DNA of 64,000 nt from positions 496,001 to 560,000 of the forward strand of contig NZ_BMPE01000001.1 of NCBI RefSeq assembly GCF_014647435.1. The letters are read 5' to 3'. The first letter of the stretch is position 1, and each line of letters starts with the position of its first letter. Below are positions 38,508 to 47,471 of this stretch, piece after piece. This DNA comes from Deinococcus radiotolerans. GTDB taxonomy: Bacteria; Deinococcota; Deinococci; Deinococcales; Deinococcaceae. The notes under the pieces are model-generated. The model was given only the letters and a program-made list of their open reading frames with translations, made no database searches and had not been told where the DNA came from. Position numbers and translations under genes: made by a program.

Positions 38508-39578
38508 ATGACGAATCTTTCTGATCTTTCAACGGCAATGGCGGACGCGGTCGAGCAGGCCGCGCGGAGTGTGGTGACGGTGCGCGCGGCACGCCCGGTG
38601 AGCGGCACGGTGGTGGGCGAGGATCTGGTGCTGACGCCCGCGCACCTGCTGCACCTGGACGAGATCCCGGTGGTCACGCCGGATGGGCAGACCCTGACGG
38701 GCGTGGTCGTGGGCCGCGATCCGGGCAGCGACCTGGCCCTGCTGCGCGTGGACGGCCTGAACGTTCCGGCGCTGACGGTGGGCGAGGCGGGCCGCGCGGG
38801 TGAACTCCTGCTCGCGGTGGGCCGCCCGCCGGTAGGCGTGCAGGCCAGCCTGGGCCTGAATCCGGGCCGGGCGCGGGACGGCTGGCTGCACGCCGGCGCC
38901 CAGCCCTTTCCCGGCGTGAGCGGTGGCGCGCTCGTGAACGCAAGCGGCGAACTCGTGGGTGTCCTGAATGCGGGTGTGCGGCGCGGGCAGCTGCTGGCCG
39001 TCCCGGCTGCCCGCGCGGCGCGGGTGGCGGACCTGCTGTCCCGCGAGGGCCGCGTGCCGCGCGGGTACCTGGGGCTGGCAACGCAGCCCGTGCACTTCCC
39101 GGCCACCGCGACGCCCGACAGCCTGGAGGACGAGGCAGAGTTCCCTGACGGACCATTCGGTGGCCGCTTCGGGCCGGGTCGCTTCCGGGGTGAGGGTGGC
39201 CCCTGGGGTGGTCGGCGCGGCCCTGGTCACGGGCCGGATCATGGTGGGCACGGTCGGCCGCGCGCGCCCTGGGCGCGGGACGGTCGCCCCGGGCCAGGCA
39301 GCATGGATGAGGCCCGCCTGGAGAAACTCCGCCGCTTCCGTGAGCGCTTCGCGGGCGGACGGGTGGGCCTGACGGTCGTGCAGGTCGAGGCGGGCAGTCC
39401 CGGTCAGGAGGCGGGGTTCCGGGTGGGGGACGTGCTGCTGGCCCTGGACGGTGAGGGCTTCACGCACCCGGCGGAGCTGCTGGCCCGCGTCCGCACCCGC
39501 GCGGGTGAGCGCGTGACCCTGCGCGTCCTGCGCGGCGGTGAGGAGCAGGACCTGGCGGTCAGCGTGGGTGAACGCTGA
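38508..39578 (+). CDS. HtrA-like serine protease with PDZ domain and Gly/Arg/His-rich insert
   Basis: 356 aa from ATG 38508. Trypsin-like domain: His in LTPAHLLH, Asp in GSDLALLRV, Ser in GVSGGALVN. Residues about 220-275 are a low-complexity Gly/Arg/His/Pro insert (GRFGPGRFRGEGGPWGGRRG then GHGPDHGGHG), followed by a PDZ domain (AGSPGQEAGFRVGDVLLAL). No signal peptide or N-terminal transmembrane helix, so it may be cytoplasmic, unlike normal DegP/HtrA. Confidence 0.85.
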   Translation: MTNLSDLSTAMADAVEQAARSVVTVRAARPVSGTVVGEDLVLTPAHLLHLDEIPVVTPDGQTLTGVVVGRDPGSDLALLRVDGLNVPALTVGEAGRAGELLLAVGRPPVGVQASLGLNPGRARDGWLHAGAQPFPGVSGGALVNASGELVGVLNAGVRRGQLLAVPAARAARVADLLSREGRVPRGYLGLATQPVHFPATATPDSLEDEAEFPDGPFGGRFGPGRFRGEGGPWGGRRGPGHGPDHGGHGRPRAPWARDGRPGPGSMDEARLEKLRRFRERFAGGRVGLTVVQVEAGSPGQEAGFRVGDVLLALDGEGFTHPAELLARVRTRAGERVTLRVLRGGEEQDLAVSVGER

Positions 39579-39616
39579 CCATGCCGGACCGCGCGCCGAC
39601 CCAGGTACGATCAGGC

Positions 39617-40192
39617 ATGACGGCCGACTCTGCCCCGCCCACCGTGCTCGTCACGCTGGGTTCGGCGGTGCTGGCGGCGGGCGTGCGGACCGTGCTGGGC
39701 GGCGCGGGCCTCGCGGGCGCGCCGGAGGGCGCCGACCCGGACGTGCTGCTCGTGGATGACAGCTGGCTGGATGACCCGGCACCCCTGGACGGCGCGGCGG
39801 TCGTGTCCCTGGGGTCCCGCGCGTGGGCGGAGGTCCTGCCCGACCTCTGCCCGCACGGCTGGGCGTGCCTGCCTGCCGACGCCACGCCCGCCGAGCTGAT
39901 CGCGGCGGTGCATGGCGCGGCGGCCGGTCTGGTCACCCTGCCGCCCGCGTGGCTGGTCGCTCCTGAGGGGGACGACGGTCTGGACGCCGGGGACGTGAGC
40001 CTCACGCCGCGTGAACGGGACGTGCTGGCGCTGCTGGCAGAGGGCCTGAGCAACAAGCGCGCCGCGCGGGATCTGGGCGTCAGTGAGAGCACCGTGAAAT
40101 TCCACGTGCAGGCGCTGTACTCCAAGTTGGGCGTGCAGAGCCGTGCCGGGGCGGTCGCGCGCGGCATCGCGCTGGGCCTGATCACGGTGTAA
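39617..40192 (+). CDS. LuxR-family regulator with degenerate receiver-like N-domain
   Basis: 191 aa from ATG 39617; TACGAT (39606-39611) ends 5 nt upstream, although an earlier in-frame ATG at 39581 exists. The C-terminal LuxR HTH is clear: LTPRERDVLALLAEGLSNKRAARDLGVSESTVKFHVQALYSKLGV. The N-terminal 120 residues follow a receiver-like pattern (VLVTLGSAVLAAGV, DVLLVDDSWLDD) but the DD pair and the Lys of the phosphoacceptor site are not in normal positions. Directly after the protease gene. Confidence 0.85.
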   Translation: MTADSAPPTVLVTLGSAVLAAGVRTVLGGAGLAGAPEGADPDVLLVDDSWLDDPAPLDGAAVVSLGSRAWAEVLPDLCPHGWACLPADATPAELIAAVHGAAAGLVTLPPAWLVAPEGDDGLDAGDVSLTPRERDVLALLAEGLSNKRAARDLGVSESTVKFHVQALYSKLGVQSRAGAVARGIALGLITV

Positions 40193-40230
40193 CTCACTCA
40201 ACGGCGGCGCCGATCTGACCCTGATGCGCA

Positions 40231-40248
40231 CAGCGCACCATTGCGCTG
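40231..40248. terminator. Candidate terminator hairpin between convergent genes
   Basis: CAGCGCA (40231-40237), loop CCAT, TGCGCTG (40242-40248), perfect 7 bp, no T tract. Confidence 0.45.
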
Positions 40249-40302
40249 CCCGGTGTTGACGTCCCCTTCAACCCGGGCGTCCGGCCCGGCCCTCAGTCCC
40301 GG

Positions 40303-41958
40303 TCATCGTCCGGCCAGAGCGCGGCCCGCCGCGCGGCCACTGAACAGGCAGCCGCCCAGGAAGGTGCCTTCCAGCGCGCGGTAGCCGTGGTAGCCGCCCC
40401 CGCCGAAACCGGCGACCTCGCCCGCGGCGTACAGGCCAGGAATGACCTCGCCGCCCGGCCGGAGCACCTGCCCCTGGAGGTTCGTTTCCAGGCCGCCCAG
40501 GGACTTGCGGGTCAGGACGTTCAGTTTCACGGCGATCAGCGGGCCGCTGCCCGGGTCCAGGATCGGGGCGGGTTTCGCCACGCGGATCAGTTTCTCGCTG
40601 AGGATGGCGCGCGCGCCGCGCACGACGGCCAGCTGCGGGTCCTTCCCGGCGGGATTCAGGACCTGAAGGTCGCGGTCCAGGACCTCGCGCTCCACGGTGG
40701 CGTAGTCCACCAGCGGCTGCCCGGTCAGGTCGTTCATGCCGCGCACGAGGTCCGGCAGGGTCTCCCGGACGACGAAGTCCGCGCCGTGATCCAGGAAGGC
40801 CTGGAGGGCCGGGGCGACGTTCTTCCCCAGGCGTCCCGCGACGGCCTTCAGGTCGCGGTTGGTGAGATCCGGGTTCTGCTCACTGCCGCTCAGGGCGAAT
40901 TCCCGTTTGATGATGGCGCGGTTGAGCAGGAACCAGGTGTGGGGGTAGCCGCGCGTGGTGATGTGCCGCAGCGTGTCGTAGGTGCTGGCGCCCGGAATGT
41001 GCGGGAACGGCAGGCGGCGGCCGGTCGGGTCGAGCCAGAGGCTGCTGGGGCCGGGCAGGATGCGGATGGCGTGCGCGGGCCAGATGGGATTCCAGTTGCG
41101 CAGGCCCTCGGTGTAGTGCCACATGCGGTCGGGGTTGATGAGGTTCGCGCCCTGCGCCGCGACCTGCTGTTGCAGTAGGCCGTCCACGTGCTGCGGCACG
41201 CCGGACAGCAGCGCGGCGGGTGCGGGCCCGAGCCGCTCGGTGGGCCAGAAGCGCCGCACGAGCTCGTGGTTCCCGCCGATCCCGCCGGACGTGATGAGGA
41301 CCGCCCCGGCGTTCAGGGTGAAGTCCCCGACCACCACGCGGGAGCTGGGCTGGCCCCGCGCGGCGTCCGAGGGTTCCAGCACGTCCCCGCTCACGCCGTG
41401 CACGGTGCCGGCCGTGACGTTCAGGGTGCGCACGCGGTGCCGGAAGTGGAAGGTGATCCGCCCGGCCTGCTGGTGCTCACGGACGCGCCGCTCGAAGGGT
41501 TCCAGCACGCCGGGGCCGGTGCCCCAGGTGACGTGGAAGCGGGGGACGCTGTTGCCGGGCTGCCCGGCCCCGGCTCCGCCGCGTTCGGCCCAGCCGACGG
41601 CCGGGAACCAGCGCATGCCCTGGCGGTGCAGCCACTCGCGTTTCTCACCCGCAGCGAAGTGCAGGTAAGCCTGCGCCCACTGCCGGGGCCAGTGATCCTC
41701 GGGGCGGTCGAAGGCGGCGGTGACCTCCCAGTCGCGCCGGGCGAGTTCCAGCGAGTCCCGGATGCCCAGGCGGCGCTGCTCGGGGCTGTCCACGAAGAAC
41801 AGTCCGCCGAAGGACCAGTACGCCTGCCCGCCGAGGTTCCGCTCCCCTTCCTGATCCAGCAGCAGTACGGACCGGCCCGCGTCGGCCAGTTCAGCTGCGG
41901 CGACCAGTCCGGCCAGTCCGGCGCCCACGACAATCACGTCCGCCTGAGGTGTCGACAT
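40303..41958 (-). CDS. FAD-binding dehydrogenase (3-ketosteroid dehydrogenase-like)
   Basis: 551 aa. N-terminal FAD site DVIVVGAGLAGLVAAAELADAGRSVLLLD, then NLGGQAYWSFGGLFF; HAIRILPGPSSLWLDPTGRRLPFPH and PGLYAAGEVAGFGGGGYHGYRALEGTFLGGCLFSGR at the C-terminus match FAD-binding dehydrogenases of the fumarate-reductase/KstD superfamily. Substrate unknown. Divergent from a FadR-type regulator across a 62-bp region built around an inverted repeat. Confidence 0.9.
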   Translation of the reverse strand: MSTPQADVIVVGAGLAGLVAAAELADAGRSVLLLDQEGERNLGGQAYWSFGGLFFVDSPEQRRLGIRDSLELARRDWEVTAAFDRPEDHWPRQWAQAYLHFAAGEKREWLHRQGMRWFPAVGWAERGGAGAGQPGNSVPRFHVTWGTGPGVLEPFERRVREHQQAGRITFHFRHRVRTLNVTAGTVHGVSGDVLEPSDAARGQPSSRVVVGDFTLNAGAVLITSGGIGGNHELVRRFWPTERLGPAPAALLSGVPQHVDGLLQQQVAAQGANLINPDRMWHYTEGLRNWNPIWPAHAIRILPGPSSLWLDPTGRRLPFPHIPGASTYDTLRHITTRGYPHTWFLLNRAIIKREFALSGSEQNPDLTNRDLKAVAGRLGKNVAPALQAFLDHGADFVVRETLPDLVRGMNDLTGQPLVDYATVEREVLDRDLQVLNPAGKDPQLAVVRGARAILSEKLIRVAKPAPILDPGSGPLIAVKLNVLTRKSLGGLETNLQGQVLRPGGEVIPGLYAAGEVAGFGGGGYHGYRALEGTFLGGCLFSGRAAGRALAGR

Positions 41959-41998
41959 GACCTATTGAACAGGGTTTGGCAGACCTGTTCAAGAGGTC
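41959..41998. promoter_or_regulatory. Near-perfect 40-bp palindrome: operator over the dehydrogenase promoter
   Basis: Arms of 15 bp with one mismatch (core TTGAACAGG 41965-41973 and CCTGTTCAA 41984-41992, flanked by GACCT/AGGTC). On the minus strand it contains TTGAAC, a 17-bp spacer and TTCAAT 5 nt before the dehydrogenase ATG, so the repeat halves coincide with the -35 and -10. Strong candidate operator for the adjacent FadR-type regulator. Confidence 0.75.
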
Positions 41999-42008
41999 GG
42001 GCTGGTCC

Positions 42009-42014
42009 TATGCT
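42009..42014 (+). promoter_or_regulatory. -10 box of leaderless FadR-type regulator
   Basis: TATGCT, 6 nt before GTG 42021. Confidence 0.65.
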
Positions 42015-42020
42015 GGGCAG

Positions 42021-42698
42021 GTGCCCGCCCCCGCCACGGACAACCGAGCCGCCACTGTCGTGCAGCACGTGCAGCGCCTCATTCAGGTGGGCGCGCTGCC
42101 GCCGGGCGCGCCCCTTCCCTCCGAGGGGCAGCTGAGTGCCACGCTGGGCATCAGCCGCGGCATGGTCCGCGAGGGCTACCGCATGCTGGCTGCCACGGGC
42201 GCCGTGACCCTCCGCAACGGCCGCGCGCCCCGCGTTGCCGCCCTGAATGCCGATCCGATCGCCGCGATGTTCCGGCACGTCCTCGACACGCGGCAGGTGA
42301 GCGCTCCGGACGTGCTGGAATTCCGCCGCGCCACCGAACTGCAGGCTGCGCCACTGGCCGCACTGCGCCGCAGCGACGCGCAGGCCGCTGCCCTCCTGGC
42401 GGCCGCGGCAGCCATGCAGGACACGCCGGACCTCCTGCCGCAGGACCTGGCCTTCCATGAGCTGCTGGCCGACAGTTCCGGCAATCCGCTGTTCAGCGTG
42501 ATCGCCCAGACCTTCCGCGTGCTCACCGAGCGGTCCATCCGGCAGGGCCAGCATCATTACACCGATCCCTTCCACCGGACCGCCTACGCCGAGGCGCACC
42601 TTGAGATCGCGCGGTCCATCCAGCAGCGTGACCCCACGCACGCCCAGCAGGCCATGCAGCGGCACTACGAGCAGGCGGAACTGGCCACCCTGCTCTAG
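42021..42698 (+). CDS. FadR/GntR-family regulator
   Basis: 225 aa from GTG 42021. N-terminal GntR winged helix LPPGAPLPSEGQLSATLGISRGMVREGYRMLAATGAVTLRNGRAPRV; C-terminal all-helical FCD domain (EFRRATELQAAPLAAL, DLAFHELLADSSGNPLFSVI, EAHLEIARSIQQRDPTHAQQAMQRHYE) with the Asp/His positions that bind a metal or acid ligand. Likely controls the divergent FAD dehydrogenase. Confidence 0.9.
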   Translation: MPAPATDNRAATVVQHVQRLIQVGALPPGAPLPSEGQLSATLGISRGMVREGYRMLAATGAVTLRNGRAPRVAALNADPIAAMFRHVLDTRQVSAPDVLEFRRATELQAAPLAALRRSDAQAAALLAAAAAMQDTPDLLPQDLAFHELLADSSGNPLFSVIAQTFRVLTERSIRQGQHHYTDPFHRTAYAEAHLEIARSIQQRDPTHAQQAMQRHYEQAELATLL

Positions 42699-42702
42699 GG
42701 CG

Positions 42703-42999
42703 TCAGGGCAGCTCGACCCGCGTGAAGTGCTCCACGGTCGGGAACGGGTCGTAGAAATGATGCAGGAGCCCGCGCCAGTCCTGGTACTCCGCGCTGCCCC
42801 GGAAGCCCACGGTGTGAGCCTCCAGCGTCTCCCACCAGACCAGCAGGGCGTAGCGGTGGTCGTCCTCCAGACAGCGCTGGAGCTCGTGCCGGACGTACCC
42901 GCGCATCCCCGAGATGAGGTGCTGAGCCTGCGTGAAGGCCACCTCGAACGCGCCGGTCTGGCCGGGGCGGATCTGAAGCAGGGCGATTTCCAGAATCAT
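42703..42999 (-). CDS. Antibiotic biosynthesis monooxygenase-like (ABM) protein
   Basis: 98 aa from ATG 42999 (TGGAGGAC precedes). ABM fold: MILEIALLQIRPGQTGAFEVAFTQAQHLISGMRGYVRHEL ... LLVWWETLEAHTVGFRGSAEYQDWRGLLHHFYDPFP. Small ferredoxin-like beta barrel; substrate unknown. Just downstream of leuA on the same strand. Confidence 0.85.
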   Translation of the reverse strand: MILEIALLQIRPGQTGAFEVAFTQAQHLISGMRGYVRHELQRCLEDDHRYALLVWWETLEAHTVGFRGSAEYQDWRGLLHHFYDPFPTVEHFTRVELP

Positions 43000-43017
43000 G
43001 TGTCCTCCAGTGGGCCT

Positions 43018-43044
43018 GGGGAGGCCGGTACGCCCGACCTCCCC
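43018..43044 (-). terminator. Candidate hairpin after leuA
   Basis: GGGGAGG (43018-43024) and CCTCCCC (43038-43044), 7 bp, between the leuA stop and the ABM gene; no T tract, so it could also be a processing or attenuation hairpin. Confidence 0.4.
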
Positions 43045-43079
43045 GTTCATCAGCCGCGCGTCGGCAGCCGCCGGGCTGT

Positions 43080-44633
43080 TCAGATGCGGCCGGGGGCGAA
43101 TTCACCCTGGCGGCGCTCGGTCCCCAGGCCCGCAACGACCATGTTGTGAATGCGGACCCAGGCGCGGGCGCTGGCCTCGACGACGTCGGTGGCGACGCCG
43201 CTGCCGTGCAGGGTGGTCTCGCCGTGGCGGGCGCCGATGTTCACCTCGCCCAGCGCGTCGCCGCCCTTGGTGACGGCCTGGATGCGGTAGCTTTCCAGTT
43301 CGGGGTTCAGGCCGGTGATGCGGTTGATGGCCTGGAACGCGGCCTCGACGGGCCCGTCGCCGTGCGCGGTGGCCTCGACGGCGCCGTCTGGCGTCTGGAG
43401 CCGCACGAACGCCACGGGGGTCATGTTCATGCCGCTGGTGATCTGGAACCCTTCCAGCGTGAAGGTCTGCGGGACGTCGCTGCGGGCCTCGACGAGGGCG
43501 CGCAGGTCGTCGGCGTAGATCTGGCCCTTGCGGTCGGCGAGGTCCTTGAAGCGGCCGAACAGGTGCTGGACCTTGTCGTCGGTCAGGTCGGTGTAGCCCA
43601 GGTCGTTCAGGGCCTTGCGGAACGCGGCGCGGCCACTGTGTTTGCCCATGACGAGCACGGCGGCTTCGCGGCCGACGAGTTCGGCGTTCATGATCTCGTA
43701 CGTCTCGCGGGCCTTGATGACGCCGTCCTGGTGGATGCCGCTCTCGTGCGCGAAGGCGTTGTCCCCGACGATGGCCTTGTTGGGCTGGACGGGCATGCCG
43801 CTCAGACGGCTGACCATGCGGCTGGCGCGGTACAGCTCGCGGGTGCGGATGCCGGTCTCGAAGCCGTAGTGGTCGCGGCGGGTGTGGAAGGCCATGACGA
43901 GTTCTTCCAGGCTGGCGTTCCCGGCGCGCTCGCCGATGCCGTTGATGGTGCACTCGATCTGCCGCGCGCCGCCCTGCGCGGCGGCGATGGAGTTCGCGAC
44001 CGCCATGCCCAGGTCGTCGTGGCAGTGGGCGCTGAGGATGACGTGGGCGGGCAGCGCGGCGCGGATCTCGGCGAACAGCGCGCGGATCTCCTCGGGCGTG
44101 GTGTAGCCGACGGTGTCGGGGATGTTAATGGTGGTCGCCCCGGCCTCCACAGCTGCCTGGAAGATGCGGATCAGGAAGGCGGTGTCGCTGCGGGTGGCGT
44201 CCTCGGCGCTGAATTCCACGTCGTCCACGAAGGAGCGGGCGTAGGTGACGGCCTGGATGGCGCGCTCGACGACCGCGTCGGGTTCCAGCTGAAGTTTCTT
44301 CGCCATGTGGATGGGGCTGGTGGCAATGAAGGTGTGGATGCGGGGTTTCTCGGCGGCCTCGACGGCTTTCGCGGCGGCCTCGATGTCGGGGCGGGCGGCG
44401 CGGGCCAGACCGGTGATGATCGGGCCGCGGACCTCGCGGGCGATGCGGCTCACACCTTCCAGGTCACCGGGGCTGGCGATGGGGAACCCGGCCTCGATGA
44501 CGTCCACGCCCATGCGGGCGAGCTGGTGGGCGATCTCCAGTTTCTGCGTGTGGTTCAGGGCCACGCCGGGGCTCTGCTCGCCGTCGCGCAGGGTGGTGTC
44601 GAAGATGCGGATGCGGTTGGTGTCGGTGGTCAT
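43080..44633 (-). CDS. leuA: 2-isopropylmalate synthase
   Basis: 517 aa from ATG 44633 with AGGAG just upstream. Catalytic TIM barrel: [57 protein letters not shown], with the metal-binding HCH pair; C-terminal LeuA regulatory domain. It condenses acetyl-CoA with 2-oxoisovalerate, the first committed step of leucine synthesis. Expression looks attenuated by a leucine leader peptide 96-140 nt upstream. Confidence 0.97.
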   Translation of the reverse strand: MTTDTNRIRIFDTTLRDGEQSPGVALNHTQKLEIAHQLARMGVDVIEAGFPIASPGDLEGVSRIAREVRGPIITGLARAARPDIEAAAKAVEAAEKPRIHTFIATSPIHMAKKLQLEPDAVVERAIQAVTYARSFVDDVEFSAEDATRSDTAFLIRIFQAAVEAGATTINIPDTVGYTTPEEIRALFAEIRAALPAHVILSAHCHDDLGMAVANSIAAAQGGARQIECTINGIGERAGNASLEELVMAFHTRRDHYGFETGIRTRELYRASRMVSRLSGMPVQPNKAIVGDNAFAHESGIHQDGVIKARETYEIMNAELVGREAAVLVMGKHSGRAAFRKALNDLGYTDLTDDKVQHLFGRFKDLADRKGQIYADDLRALVEARSDVPQTFTLEGFQITSGMNMTPVAFVRLQTPDGAVEATAHGDGPVEAAFQAINRITGLNPELESYRIQAVTKGGDALGEVNIGARHGETTLHGSGVATDVVEASARAWVRIHNMVVAGLGTERRQGEFAPGRI

Positions 44634-44672
44634 GGGAGCTCCTGAATCACGGGGTGGGGATGTGAGGGCCAT

Positions 44673-44705
44673 AAAAAACCCCGGAGGGTGATTCCTCCGG
44701 GGGTT
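44673..44705 (-). terminator. leuA attenuator terminator
   Basis: Minus-strand stem of 11 bp (with one bulged G), arms at 44694-44705 and 44677-44687, loop AATCAC, directly followed by six Ts (44673-44678). It stands between the leader peptide and leuA. Its 5' arm (CCGGAGGA, 44693-44700) can instead pair with TCCTCCGG inside leader codons 10-13 (44737-44744), the antiterminator. Confidence 0.88.
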
Positions 44706-44728
44706 CAGGCATGCATCTTCTGCGCCGT

Positions 44729-44773
44729 TCACTCCACCGGAGGACGGGTAAGAAGAAGGCTGAACGCGGTCAT
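44729..44773 (-). CDS. leuL: Leucine leader peptide (attenuator ORF)
   Basis: 14 codons: [14 protein letters not shown]. Codons 6-8 are CTT CTT CTT (plus strand 44750-44758), a leucine codon rare in this GC-rich genome, where CTG and CTC dominate. The ORF is itself leaderless: TACGCT at 44780-44785 ends 6 nt before its ATG. Together with the terminator and antiterminator it forms a complete attenuator for leuA. Confidence 0.85.
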   Translation of the reverse strand: MTAFSLLLTRPPVE

Positions 44774-44779
44774 GGGCTC

Positions 44780-44785
44780 AGCGTA
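44780..44785 (-). promoter_or_regulatory. -10 box of the leu leader
   Basis: TACGCT on the minus strand, 6 nt before the leader ATG 44773. The mRNA therefore probably begins at or next to the leader start codon. Confidence 0.75.
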
Positions 44786-44843
44786 CGGGGCCGTGCAGGC
44801 GGGGCGGGCAGGTTGTCTAAAAACGAGCGTTCTGCCCTGCGCT

Positions 44844-45467
44844 TTACTTGGTGCCGTAGATGCGGTCGCCGGCGTCACCCAGGCCGGGGACGATGTACCC
44901 GTGGTCGTTCAGGTGCGAGTCCAGCGCGGCCACGACGATCTCCACGTCCGGGTGGTCGCGTTCGATCACGGCGACCCCCTCGGGCGCGGCGAGGATGCAC
45001 ATGAGCTTGATGGTGGTGGCGCCGGCCTCCTTCAGGCTGGCAATGGCGGCGCTGGCACTGCCGCCGGTGGCGAGCATGGGATCGGTGAGGAACACGCGGC
45101 GCTCGGCGATGTCGGTGGGGAGCTTGTTGTAGTACGCGACGGGTTCCAGGGTCTGCGGGTCGCGGTACAGCCCGATGTGCCCGACTTTCGCGGCGGGCAC
45201 GAGCTGCACGATGGAGTCGGTCATGATCAGCCCGGCGCGCAGGATGGCCACCAGCGCCAGCTTCTTCCCGCTGAGCATGGGGAACTCGGCGGTGGTGATG
45301 GGCGTGGTGAGCTCCTCCTGGGTGACTTCAAGGTCACGCATGGCCTCGTAGGCCAGGAGCAGGCTGACCTCGCTGGCCAGTTCGCGGAATTCCTTGACGC
45401 CGGTGCGCACGTCACGCATGACCGAGAGTTTGTGCTGAACGAGGGGATGGGTAACGACAGTAACCAT
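44844..45467 (-). CDS. upp: Uracil phosphoribosyltransferase
   Basis: 207 aa. PRPP site [46 protein letters not shown] and [31 protein letters not shown] are family hallmarks. Salvages uracil to UMP. Leaderless: TATGGT at 45474-45479 (minus) ends 6 nt before ATG 45467. Confidence 0.96.
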   Translation of the reverse strand: MVTVVTHPLVQHKLSVMRDVRTGVKEFRELASEVSLLLAYEAMRDLEVTQEELTTPITTAEFPMLSGKKLALVAILRAGLIMTDSIVQLVPAAKVGHIGLYRDPQTLEPVAYYNKLPTDIAERRVFLTDPMLATGGSASAAIASLKEAGATTIKLMCILAAPEGVAVIERDHPDVEIVVAALDSHLNDHGYIVPGLGDAGDRIYGTK

Positions 45468-45518
45468 GCGTCCACCATACCCTGCCCCCCGAGGGGCGTC
45501 CGGCCCTGCGGGCGCGGC

Positions 45519-46358
45519 TCAGCCGGGCAGGCGGGCCAGGGCGTGGCGGGCGCGCGGCACTTTCTGGTCGCGCTGACCCTCGAACTCGTACGGTTCGTTC
45601 ATCAGGAACCAGTACAGGTCGTGCAGGGTGGTCATGGCGAGGTACGCGCGGTAGCGGGTCAGGGTCGCGGGCGCCCGGTCAGGCAGGAAGCTCAGGGCCG
45701 CCTGAAGGCTCTCGTCGGGTGCGAGGAGGTCAAGGGTGCCGGTCTTGAGCAGCGCGAGGTCGCGCAGCGGGTCGTCCCAGTCGGCTTTCGTCCAGTCGAT
45801 GATCAGCACCTCGCCGTGGGGTTCGCTGATCAGGATGTTGTCGTGCCACAGGTCTAGGTGGCAGAACGCGGCAGGCTGGTCCAGCAGGCCGCGGTCCAGG
45901 GGAATCTCGACCGCGTCGAACAGGTCGTCCAGGGGGTAGGCGGCCAGGGCGCTGCGGAAGCGGCGCAGGCGGTCCTGCACGCGCCGCAGGTTCACGCGCC
46001 GGTCGGTGGTGAGGTGCAGGGCGCGCAGGCGGTCGCGCAGTTGCGGCAGGGCGCGGGGCACGTCCGGCGCGCGCAGGGGGTGCCCGTCGAAGCGGCGCAT
46101 GATCAGCGCCTCGATGCCGTCCACCTCCAGCGCGTCAATTACGCGGTCGCCCATGCCCGCGCGGCGCATGTTCTCGGCCTCCACGCAGTGCTCACCCTGG
46201 TGGTTGCGGTACACCTTGATGACGGTCTGGCGGTCCTCGGTGGCGTACACGCGGCTCTGCATTCCGGCGTCCACGGGCGTCAGCGGGCCGAAGCGGGCTT
46301 CGAGCACCGGGAAGCGCGGGGTGGGCGGCTCGCCGGGGTGAGGTGGGCGCAGGGTCAT
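45519..46358 (-). CDS. Aminoglycoside phosphotransferase-like kinase
   Basis: 279 aa. APH/choline-kinase fold: [19 protein letters not shown] (Lys), catalytic loop [15 protein letters not shown] and [19 protein letters not shown] (metal-binding Asp). Substrate unknown; likely an aminoglycoside-like or small-molecule kinase. ATG 46358 is 19 nt downstream of the HD-domain gene. Confidence 0.88.
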   Translation of the reverse strand: MTLRPPHPGEPPTPRFPVLEARFGPLTPVDAGMQSRVYATEDRQTVIKVYRNHQGEHCVEAENMRRAGMGDRVIDALEVDGIEALIMRRFDGHPLRAPDVPRALPQLRDRLRALHLTTDRRVNLRRVQDRLRRFRSALAAYPLDDLFDAVEIPLDRGLLDQPAAFCHLDLWHDNILISEPHGEVLIIDWTKADWDDPLRDLALLKTGTLDLLAPDESLQAALSFLPDRAPATLTRYRAYLAMTTLHDLYWFLMNEPYEFEGQRDQKVPRARHALARLPG

Positions 46359-46377
46359 GCGACCTTCGCAGCGCCGC

Positions 46378-47394
46378 TCACTGCTGAAGTTTCTCCAGCA
46401 TGCCGACCAGGCGCGCGTCGAGGCCCTTGCCCGCCTGGGGTCTCAGGCGGTCCATGCCGCCCAGCCTCACGAAGGCGTTCGAGACGGCCAGGATGCGGGC
46501 GTACAGGGGAATGTCGTCGCCGCTCAGCCGCTCGGGTTCGCCCTGCCCGTCCACGCGTTCGTGGTGGTGCCGGATGGCCTTCTGCGCCTCACTCAGGTGG
46601 GGCACGCCGTGCAGGAAGTTCGCGCCGACCTGCGCGTGACCCTGCTCGCCGTGGATCTTGCCGATGTCGTGCAGCATGGACGCGAACCACAGCTCCTCCA
46701 GTTCTCGCTCGGTGAGGCCCACGGCGCGGCCCAGTTTCAGGCTGACGTCCGTGACGGCCTGTGCATGGCCCAGCGAGTCGAAATCCTGACTTTCCACCGC
46801 TTCGACCAGCGCGCCGGTCAGCTGCCGGGACGCCTGCTTCCACTCCTCGCGGCCCTCCAGGATGCTCAGGACGGGGGCGACCGCGGCGGCCCACTTGGTG
46901 ACGGCCTCCTGCGTGGCGGGCGTGATCCCCTCGGGCGAGGCGCGGTCGAGGATCAGGGCGCCCAGGTGGCGGCCCCGCACGCTCAGGGGGACGACCAGGC
47001 TGATCTGCGCGCCCCGCAGGCCCGCCTCTTCGAGCTGCGCGGTGATGTCCGGGCCGTTCGTTTCGAACAGTTCGCGGCTGCCGTCGGGCACCACGCGGGA
47101 GCGCATCTGCGCCCACGGGCCGGTCAGGGCGAGGCCCAGGAGGCTCTTGGGGTACGCGCCGAACACGGCGGCCACACGGTCCTGCCCGCGCCGGATCACG
47201 GCGTAGCCCTGCACGGCGCCTCCCATCAGGTGCGCGGCGTACGACAGCGCGCCTTCCAGCACGCCTTCCTGCGTGGGGCGGGCCACGAGGTCCGCCAGCA
47301 CGCGTGTCGGGTCGAGCGGCTCCTGGTGAATCCCGGTCTTGCGCGGGTCTGGAGTGCCGGTCGGGGTCTGTGGAGTGCGGGGACGCCTGAACAC
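46378..47394 (-). CDS. GAF + degenerate HD-GYP protein
   Basis: 338 aa from GTG 47394. Residues about 35-170: GAF-like domain ([39 protein letters not shown]). Residues 180-338: HD-GYP-like, with MLHDIGKI intact and [11 protein letters not shown] in place of HHExxDGx[14 protein letters not shown] replaces the usual ADxxDAL metal site. So c-di-GMP hydrolysis is uncertain. TATACT lies 9 nt upstream. Confidence 0.85.
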   Translation of the reverse strand: MFRRPRTPQTPTGTPDPRKTGIHQEPLDPTRVLADLVARPTQEGVLEGALSYAAHLMGGAVQGYAVIRRGQDRVAAVFGAYPKSLLGLALTGPWAQMRSRVVPDGSRELFETNGPDITAQLEEAGLRGAQISLVVPLSVRGRHLGALILDRASPEGITPATQEAVTKWAAAVAPVLSILEGREEWKQASRQLTGALVEAVESQDFDSLGHAQAVTDVSLKLGRAVGLTERELEELWFASMLHDIGKIHGEQGHAQVGANFLHGVPHLSEAQKAIRHHHERVDGQGEPERLSGDDIPLYARILAVSNAFVRLGGMDRLRPQAGKGLDARLVGMLEKLQQ

Positions 47395-47471
47395 GTTGCG
47401 GTCAGTATACGCACGGCGGGCGGTGAGCGCGGTTGCGGCGCGTCAGGAGCGGATGCTTTACCCTGCGCGGC

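Noticed and set aside
44650..44732. N-terminal extension of leuA to 44732
   Set aside because: It runs across the terminator stem of the attenuator and lacks a ribosome-binding site; ATG 44633 has AGGAG.
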